From the NCBI GenBank assembly GCA_034440635.1, contig JAOTON010000476.1, forward strand, positions 96,001 through 160,000: a stretch of 64,000 bases of DNA. The letters are read 5' to 3'. Positions within the stretch are counted from its first letter, which is position 1. Each line of letters begins with the position of its first letter. The notes beneath the pieces were generated by a model. That model was not told the origin of the DNA. It saw only the letters and a list, made by a program, of their open reading frames with translations, and ran no database searches. Position numbers and translations under genes: made by a program. Origin of the DNA: Lepas anatifera (taxonomy: Eukaryota; Arthropoda; Thecostraca; Lepadidae). Below, piece after piece: positions 57,320 through 64,000 of the stretch.

Positions 57320-57658
57320 ATGGTCCATCGCGATGTGCTACGCCATCTAGTCCTTCTCGCTGTATTGCAAATCATTGTTCGTGCTGCTCAACCAGCTACC
57401 AGGCCCTGGCCAGTCCGTCCGAAAATGCCCCCAGGGCATAGACACAGGACCACTGGGCGAGGCTCCGCCCATACGCCTGACCAGACGGGTGAGCTGAGGA
57501 CCGCTGCGTCAGAAATGATCGCCGGGACAACGGGTACTGCAGCCGACAGCGGGGAGATCGGTCGCCGCAGATCCAGGAGGGGCAGGCGGTCTCGCGCTCG
57601 AGGCAGCAGAGGCGGCAGCAGATGGACAGGACCGGGGGATTTCGCCCCGGGAACTTGA
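57320..57658 (+). CDS. Arg-rich frame in the LINE 5' region, product unknown
   Basis: A 112-codon frame with a hydrophobic start (about residues 8-22, Leu/Val/Ile-rich) and a basic C-terminal half (RRSRRGRRSR, then RGSRGG). It overlaps the endonuclease frame by about 37 nt in another frame. It could be the end of an ORF1 (RNA-binding) protein or an upstream part of ORF2 displaced by a frameshift. I recognise no zinc knuckle or RRM. The overlap and composition favour a retroelement ORF over a host gene. Confidence 0.35.
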   Translation: MVHRDVLRHLVLLAVLQIIVRAAQPATRPWPVRPKMPPGHRHRTTGRGSAHTPDQTGELRTAASEMIAGTTGTAADSGEIGRRRSRRGRRSRARGSRGGSRWTGPGDFAPGT

Positions 57659-57940
57659 TGATTGGTCACCTTAATATCCAGTCTATACGATCGAAACTAC
57701 CAGACCTACGCCACGATTTATCTGACATTCAAGCGTACCATGTTCTTGCACTTGCAGAGACATGGTTAACGACCAGCATCCCATCACGACTCCTGAATGT
57801 TAATGGCTACACGATTTACCGCAGCGATCGCCCAAAAACCAGCAAGTTGCCTAAGGGCCATGGAGGAGTCGCGCTACTAATACGAGAAGACTTTGACGTC
57901 GAAATATTGACCAACCCAGTAACTACCACAGCATGCGCCT
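57622..57940 (+). pseudogene. LINE endonuclease, N-terminal part (ORF2 start)
   Basis: Encodes the start of an apurinic-like endonuclease that nicks target DNA for target-primed reverse transcription. Seen: IGHLNIQSIRSKLPDL (catalytic Asn in the N-I/A-x-S motif), LALAETWLT (catalytic Glu), YTIYRSDRP and GHGGVALLIR. After about 57940 homology passes to another frame (shift of -1 or +2), so the protein is interrupted. Confidence 0.85.
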
Positions 57941-59640
57941 CAATCTCGAGATCATATGGGCACTCGTGCGACCGGGAAAATCCAAGCGTTTGATCGTGGC
58001 ATCGGCATATCGCCACCCAACAAACACAGTCCAGCAACTGACGGCCGACTTTGAAGATCTTGAGCACCAGATCCAATACGTGATTGCAGCTCACCCTGGT
58101 ACAACACTGATTATCTCTGGTGACCTGAATGCATGTCTCCTCAAAGATGACGATAACGCAAACAGTGCTACCTCCAAACTACGTCAGATAATACTCACAT
58201 ATGGGCTACACGCGTGTAATCGAACCGTCCCGACCTACAGACCGGCAAGCACACTCATCGACGTGATTTTAACGAACCGACCAGAGTGGATACTGAAGAG
58301 TGGTGTCAGCAGATGCCACTACGGAGGGCCACACGATTTTACCCGTGTGTTAATGCAGTACGGCTCGAAAATACAATCACAACAACCAATGATCGAGACA
58401 CGACGCCTTAACCGGATAGACAAGACTGCTTTCAACCTGACATTGGCGGCTACAAACTGGGACTCAGTCTACCGAGCACCTGGACCTGCCGCCAAGTGGG
58501 ACGAGTTCCGCCGGATTTTTACAGCACTACTTGACGCTGTAGCACCTGTGCGACGGAGGCGGCTAGCCCCGCCCTCTGCACCCCACGTGACCGGCCCGAC
58601 CCAGCACCTGCTGGCCCAGCGCCGCGCCGCGCTGCGTGGGATCGGGGGCGGGCGGGCGGACTACAAAGATGTCAACAGGCGGTGCCGTACAGCAATACGG
58701 AGGGACACGCGTGAACACCTGCAACGTCAGCTCGTGGAGGCTGGCCCCAGCAAAATGTTTCACGTATTGCGACCAATAATTGGCAGTCGGAAAACAACTA
58801 GTAGTGTGCCTAGTGTTACACCTGATGCTATTAATGAGTATTTCGTGAATGTCGGGCCCAGAACCGCTGCTAGTGTGACACCACCAGTAGCCGCGCCAAC
58901 CACCCGGCTGCCACGCGTCCCCTCCTGTGGCTTGAGAGTGAGGCCGGTGACACCGGATGACTTGTGTATCACTGTGGGATCCATGAAACCATCTTCATCT
59001 GTTGACAGTACTGGTTTTAGCGTTTCATTGTTTAAAAAGTTCTTTTATGGCATACACCACGTTTTACTCGACATTATCAATTCTAGTTTAATCACCGGCG
59101 TTGTACCACAACAGTGGAAGCATGGTATTGTGGTTCCGCTCCCAAAGGGAGGTACTTTATCTGAGCCATCGAACTGGAGACCTGTAACAACTTTGCCTGC
59201 GATCATGAAAATTACTGAAAGACTAGTCCACACTCAATTGAATGCGTACCTGAATGAGCACAAACTGTACTCAAATGCCCAACACGGATACAGACACAAC
59301 CATTCAACTGAAACAGCCCTCACTCTCATAACCGATGAGATCTACCAGGCCATGGATAATGGAAACATTTCACTTCTTCTACTTTGCGATCTCTCAAAAT
59401 GCTTCGATGTGATCAACCATACTAAATTACTCGAGAAATTACATGCCTACGGAGTGGAAAATCATTGGTTTTCAGACTACTTGAGACAGCACCAGCAGCA
59501 GGTCAAAATTACAACTAAAGAGGGGGTCAAAATCTGGTCAAAATCTCTTCCAAACACGATGGGCGTATATCAAGGTGGATCTCTCTCTTGTTTGCTCTTT
59601 TCGGTCTTCACTAACGAACTGAGTCTGTATACCAAAAGAC
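57933..59640 (+). pseudogene. LINE endonuclease C-terminal part and reverse transcriptase
   Basis: It continues the endonuclease: VASAYRHP, LIISGDLNA (metal-binding Asp/Asn) and a position that usually reads S-D-H but here reads G-P-H-D. The RT follows: NWRPVTTLPAIMKITERLV (block 2), NAQHGYRHNHSTETAL (block 2a/3), LLLCDLSKCFDVINH (block A with its Asp) and GVYQGGSLSCLLF (block B, where G-V-P-Q-G-S is usual). A frameshift between about 59612 and 59645, in an A-rich run, cuts the frame just before block C. CR1/Jockey-group by these words. Confidence 0.9.
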
Positions 59641-60460
59641 CAAAATTGTTCAGTTCGCTGACGACACCCAGATACTCATCTCAGGCAAGAAACAGGCCAT
59701 TTTTCGAATGATTGCTGACCTAGAAGATGAAGTTTCTGTATTGCTCGATTGGTTTGCTCACAACTCGCTGAAATTAAATGCCTCCAAAAGTCAACTCATT
59801 GTTTTCGGCACGCAGGCAATGCTAAAAAATCTGCCAAAAGTTAGCATTCGCGTTGGCAATGTTGTCGTGACCGAGAGTAGGGCAGTGAAAAACCTAGGAC
59901 TCTACATGGACAGATCATTGACATACCAAACACACATTGACAACTTAGCTGCTAAGTGCACAGGCATGTTGATAGGACTGAGAAATGCTAGTCATGTTTT
60001 ACCTCGATCTGTTCTGAAACCAGTCATCAACGCGTTAGTCATATCTTCGATTCGTTACTGCATTTCCATTTACGGCACGTGCTGCACAACGCAACTCCAT
60101 CGTGTACAGAAGCTCATCAATTTTTGTGCCAGGATCATTACCGGCAAGAGAAGGTCAGACCACATATCACAAGATGTTCAGCGCTTAGGGTTTTTATCTG
60201 CATCTTCACTGACCTCATATCATCAACTATGTTTAGCTAAGAATGTGCTTCTTACATGTCAACCAACCGACTTGAGCACGATGTTTCAATTCGTTCACCA
60301 TTCTCATCATACCAGACAGATAGGACAGCTTCAGATACCCCGAGTTAGAACTAATGTAGGAAGCGCAGACTTGCGTACGTTGTTGCTGCGAAGCACAATT
60401 CACTGCCCACCGAAATTCGCGATTTGGGAGCGAAGAGCCTGTTCAAACGTGCTTTGCTAG
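59641..60460 (+). pseudogene. LINE reverse transcriptase block C and C-terminal domain
   Basis: In the new frame, VQFADDTQIL gives the catalytic F-A-D-D at 59654-59665, then WFAHNSLKLNASKSQ (block D), VKNLGLYMD (block E region), and the C-terminal stretch with YCISIYGTC, VQKLINFCARIITG and RRSDH. The frame then runs uninterrupted for 250 codons and stops at 60460. No RNase H is seen, as expected for this group. Together with the two upstream frames it makes a nearly complete ORF2 with two breaks. Confidence 0.9.
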
Positions 60461-60605
60461 AAGCTTTACGTGGTGACGGTTGAGGGGCTACGTGTGTGAT
60501 GATGTGTATGTATGTTTTTACTTTTATTCACCTCTCTCTTACTTTTTATTTCCACAATGCATTGACGTGGGAGCATGAAAAACCTCGCTATCTTGAGGAT
60601 GTTAC

Positions 60606-60636
60606 CGAATAAACTGACTCTGACTCTGACTCTGCT
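60606..60636 (+). repeat. LINE 3' terminal repeat (CTGACT)n
   Basis: AATAAACTGACTCTGACTCTGACTCTG: a polyadenylation-like hexamer overlapping a six-base tandem. This marks the 3' end of the LINE. Confidence 0.8.
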
Positions 60637-63600
60637 CCACTCGGAACTGGTGTGCCCCTCCCCTCCCCCTCCATGCTGAGGCTCCAGTTGCTCCACGGAG
60701 AACACGTAAGCTGAAATACAATTGAGTATCAAATTTAAGCTCACGCTCGAATTCTACCTCCAGTTCGGAAAAAATGATAACTTGCACAGACTAAAAGCTG
60801 TAAGAAATCGATATTATTAGAACAAGAACAGTTACTTCCAGGTAAAACCACGAGAGTAAATTCAGGATAGGGGGAAAAGAAGCTCATATTCCCATTCCAC
60901 ACGTATGAATACGCAGTACAAGTAACATCTATTTTATCTATCAGTTTTATTTTGTTCCGGTATTACACCACCTACCCCGCTGAATACAAAGGTGAAGGTA
61001 AGAATGGTATGAAAGTCACCAGTCTCACATGAAGGTTTGTCAACCACTCGACCAGTGGTGCTGTGTCAGGAAAACAACTACAACGTGATATCGAAAATCG
61101 GAAACATTTGAGTGACTCGGGAGGCCCCAGATTTTGAAGGCAACTCATGAGCCTTTATCATTTTCCGATCTTAAGCGAAGTATCGGCATAGGTATCAGCG
61201 TCTTGAAAACTATTGAACATCTTTCTACACATACCTTTCTCGAACCCTGAAGGCGACGAGCTCAAATTAAATAACTCTATAATCAAATATGCATAAGCGT
61301 TCCTGGATATCGTTCTAACCTTTGAGGCAAGATAACACCCGCTGAAACGTGTCTGGGGCTACTATACACGTTGGTTGCGCGATGGAGAGCGTCACCTACC
61401 TTTCTGCTGCGTTGACTAGAGTTGTGATCCTCTACCGTAGAACATCCATCCATTGTTGGCTCAGTTCATTCTGAAACACAAATAAAACACGTGAAAGATT
61501 TTAACACTTTTAACAAAAAGGCTCAATCAGTGGCTTTCCAAAACCACAATTTTTAAAACCACCAAGATTCTATGTATCTTAAAACACACGAGACACGATC
61601 TGACGAAATGGTGATTTCCACAGACTTCATAATAAAACTGGGCTTCGTGCCTTGACGTCAGAAAACGCCCAGTTTGACAAGCTTCCAGAAATGCAATCCC
61701 AACGCCCACGCCACAGGCCGTAGCACATCTACGGCCAGTTATTCCGATAGTTCATGGTCACAGCTCAGGGTGCCAACCTGTCTCACTCTGCAGTTAAATC
61801 ACCATCTGCCAGGCTGTCGCACAATATCAGAGCTGTGCGTCATCATTGTCGACGGGACTTTCGGCCGGCGCAACGATGCGTCACATGCCGTTGATGGAGG
61901 AAAGCTGCTTCAAAGATGATAGTTTTTCGCCTCTGTGATGGAATGTTTCCCGGTTAATTGAAATTTGTATGGGTGAAAGGCTGGATACAAGCAAAACTAA
62001 CAGGTCAAACTATTTCAGATTTGAAAGTTCCGCAAATACTTCCTTAAATTTGTTTAAGGAATTTGAATGTTTAAAGAATTTGACAAAGTTGTTTCCAATT
62101 TCATCTATTTTTAAAACATAGTACTCTTTACTTTACCCTTTTTAATTTGTGCAATGTGCAGTTGGCCAAGGGTCTCAAGCAAAAATTTGTTTTTAAGGCC
62201 TGGAATAAATTCAAGCATTTTAGAACCATATTTTTAAGAAAATCCATTACTAAAGTGCCAATTTCGGGATATCTGAGGATACGGCATCGACAGTTTAAAA
62301 TAAAAAATTCTGCACGTAGTCACAGTTCGGGTTACACTGCACCGACACAAACATGAAGTGAAAACTCAACTTGTCAGATCAATTTTCCAGATTCACTAAC
62401 ATGTCTCGAATTTAGTGACATTTTTCAAAGGCATATAACTCAGAGCGTTAAAAAGATTTTCATGCCCAGTTCCTTTGTAAAGTCGAGATTTATGAACGCT
62501 AATAACAATAATCAAAACCTCAGCCTACCCATTTCCACATCATTCGACGAAGGTGTATAAATGATTTCAAGCTTGTCTTTTAGTAGGACATCAACGGCTT
62601 CCAACGTAGCCTGGCAAAACATAGATTGGCAGCCAACAGAAAGCTGACAAGACTTTGTAGAGAGGTATTTACCTTCCCCCACAGGTTCAAAATGTAGATA
62701 CCACCAGTGATCGAAGCAGCCATTGCACTGGACAGTTTTGGGGGCTCGCAATGCCTGGTCGCTGTGTTTTCGGAATATACGTACGCCAAATAGGCTTTCA
62801 AAGTCTTAATTTGAAGCATATATTGCGCCAATGTATTATATATTTTATTCATATCACGTTGAACATGCTATAGAAAGCTGGGAACATTACTAAATGCCCA
62901 GGACGACGACATAAGTACATCCGCATCGTTAGGGACTCTATGTGTGTGATGTTAAAAACAGTTGGTCGCATTACCGGTTACAGTGTCTCCTAATTTGGTT
63001 GCGGCTTCGTTTGCTGCCTGTAGAGTGGTAGCATAAGAATGGCCAGTACGCTGCTGATGTGACACATTACTGCGATAACGACTATCATTATCTTGGATGA
63101 CCACTACCTTGCCGTTTCTGATGGCTAAGATGGTCAATGGCCACCGCTGGCTCTCCTTCTCTTTATTTCACGTTTGAGCTTCTTTTAGCTTCCCTTTTAG
63201 TTTTGACGAGGTCAAGTTCAATGAAGAGGTGCTACACTCTGGACTACATTGCGCTGATGTGATGAAATATCACTTGACTGTTTTGAAATTGAAAGTAGCA
63301 ACAAGCAGTCTGGATTTGTCCTCCACCCTCTCTTATATGATTGTATAGCACAGCCCTGTCATGCAGATGCAGATTATCCTTAAGAATGTAGGTCACGGAC
63401 AGGGAATCCTTTTCAGATAATTATTGGTGGCTGCTCACCTGAGGTTCAGGCAGATTGTACACAGCTCTGCTATACCTAAACCTTTTTTCCTGAGACCCGT
63501 AATTATAAACATACACATTTATTCATTAATTATTAATGTATGATACAGACTGAGCGACCAAGAGGATATCCCCAACATTCGTCACCCCGAGGGTCACCCA

Positions 63601-63844
63601 GGCCGTGGCCACATCAAGAGCGTACCTTGAGGATTTGACTGAGATGTGAAATGAAGATGGACGGAGTCAGCGAATTATTTAACCCCGCCAGGTTTCAACC
63701 AGGTTCCCGAGAGAGGGTCTCTGTTTGGCCACTCAAGGTCGGGATCACCTCTTTGCAAGAGCATTTCACAATATCCGAAAAAAAGTTTGGAATAGGCCTG
63801 GTCACATGTAGCTTGGTGGAAAAGGAAAAATTGTTGACCCACTG
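60637..63844. other. Unassigned 3.2 kb; one splice-flanked candidate exon
   Basis: Apart from the candidate exon at 61400-61470 I recognise nothing certain. A minus-strand stretch at 62686-62730 (QCNGCFDHWWYLHFE) faintly recalls a PHD finger but lacks most ligands. No element ends are found. Confidence 0.4.
61400..61470 (-). other. Candidate non-coding exon with strong splice sites
   Basis: On the minus strand a pyrimidine-rich acceptor TTTATTTGTGTTTCAG ends at 61471, and 71 nt later AGAAAG is followed by donor GTAGGT (61399). All three frames between contain stops, so it could only be untranslated. It might be a 5' UTR exon of a minus-strand gene. Chance pairing of sites is the main alternative. 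Confidence 0.2.
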
Positions 63845-64000
63845 GTGGATCCAGGGGTGAGCAAACAGGGTGAGCCCCCAAATCCCCCGATTTTTGAAAG
63901 ACGTTTTTCACAATGTTTTTGCCCAATGCCCCCCTAGAGCTGCCCATTTTACTTGAACCCCCTGGTTTGCAAAATAGTCCACCAGATTCCCATTACCTGG
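63845..64000 (+). mobile_element. Transposon fragment cut by the window edge
   Basis: It starts GGTGGATCCAGGGGTGAGCA. From about 63937 it matches 41606-41670 and, inverted, 44945-44875: GCTGCCCATTTTACTTG, then CAAAATAGTCCACCAGATTC. It is thus a further member of the ORF-bearing family, continuing past the window. The preceding CCCCCAAATCCCCCGATTTT block is shared with 11590-11620. Confidence 0.7.

Larger units (their letters stand above)
57300..60636 (+). mobile_element. CR1/Jockey-group non-LTR retrotransposon (LINE), frame-disrupted
   Basis: Contains, in order, an unassigned Arg-rich 5' frame, an APE-type endonuclease, a reverse transcriptase and a C-terminal domain, all plus strand, separated by two frameshifts. 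The 3' end carries GAATAAA then a short CTGACT tandem repeat (60606-60636), the usual form of a CR1-like tail. The 5' limit is not determined. No flanking target duplication is seen. The length is near that of a full ORF2, so it is not strongly 5'-truncated. Confidence 0.9.

Overview
The window looks like nuclear DNA of an invertebrate animal, with an arthropod (possibly crustacean) favoured but not proven. It is gene-poor. The only host gene I can name is split over long introns. The rest is mostly decayed transposons, tRNA-derived SINEs and simple repeats.

Host gene. Three minus-strand exons encode the N-terminal tetratricopeptide repeats of a GPSM2/LGN/Pins-type protein, the adaptor that links G-alpha-i at the cortex to the spindle-orientation machinery. 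They lie at 30689-30585, 26844-26723 and 1340-1205. Splice phases match across all junctions. The intron between the second and third is about 25.4 kb. The gene continues past the left edge, so later TPRs and the GoLoco motifs are outside. A CpG-rich block at 50674-50955 has a GC box, a CCAAT box and an E2F-like site, and holds a candidate upstream first coding exon in compatible phase.

Mobile DNA. (1) TTAA-flanked elements: one degenerate piggyBac relic (45014-47232) and short non-autonomous families called A (four copies), B (two copies) and D (three copies) here. A and B carry many AGGTCA motifs. (2) hAT-like elements with 8-bp duplications: 2907-3140, 10579-11394, 16198-16354, 21232-23112 and 42141-42443; 24574-24728 has matching termini but a poor duplication. 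(3) A frame-disrupted CR1/Jockey-like LINE with endonuclease and reverse transcriptase at about 57300-60636. (4) tRNA-derived SINEs, mostly on the minus strand. (5) Two large inverted-repeat structures, 41596-44990 and 49284-50063.

Layout. 1-30.7 kb is the host gene's exons and TE-filled introns. 30.0-32.3 kb, around its first recognised exon, has an unusual concentration of palindromes: a 26-bp and a 28-bp pair, a 34-bp perfect palindrome, and a roughly 300-bp array of alternating ACACC and GGTGT cores. 32.7-50 kb is stacked transposons. 50-57 kb is mostly unassigned apart from the CpG-rich block and a family B copy. 57-60.6 kb is the LINE. 60.6-64 kb is unassigned, with a fragment of the ORF-bearing transposon family at the right edge.
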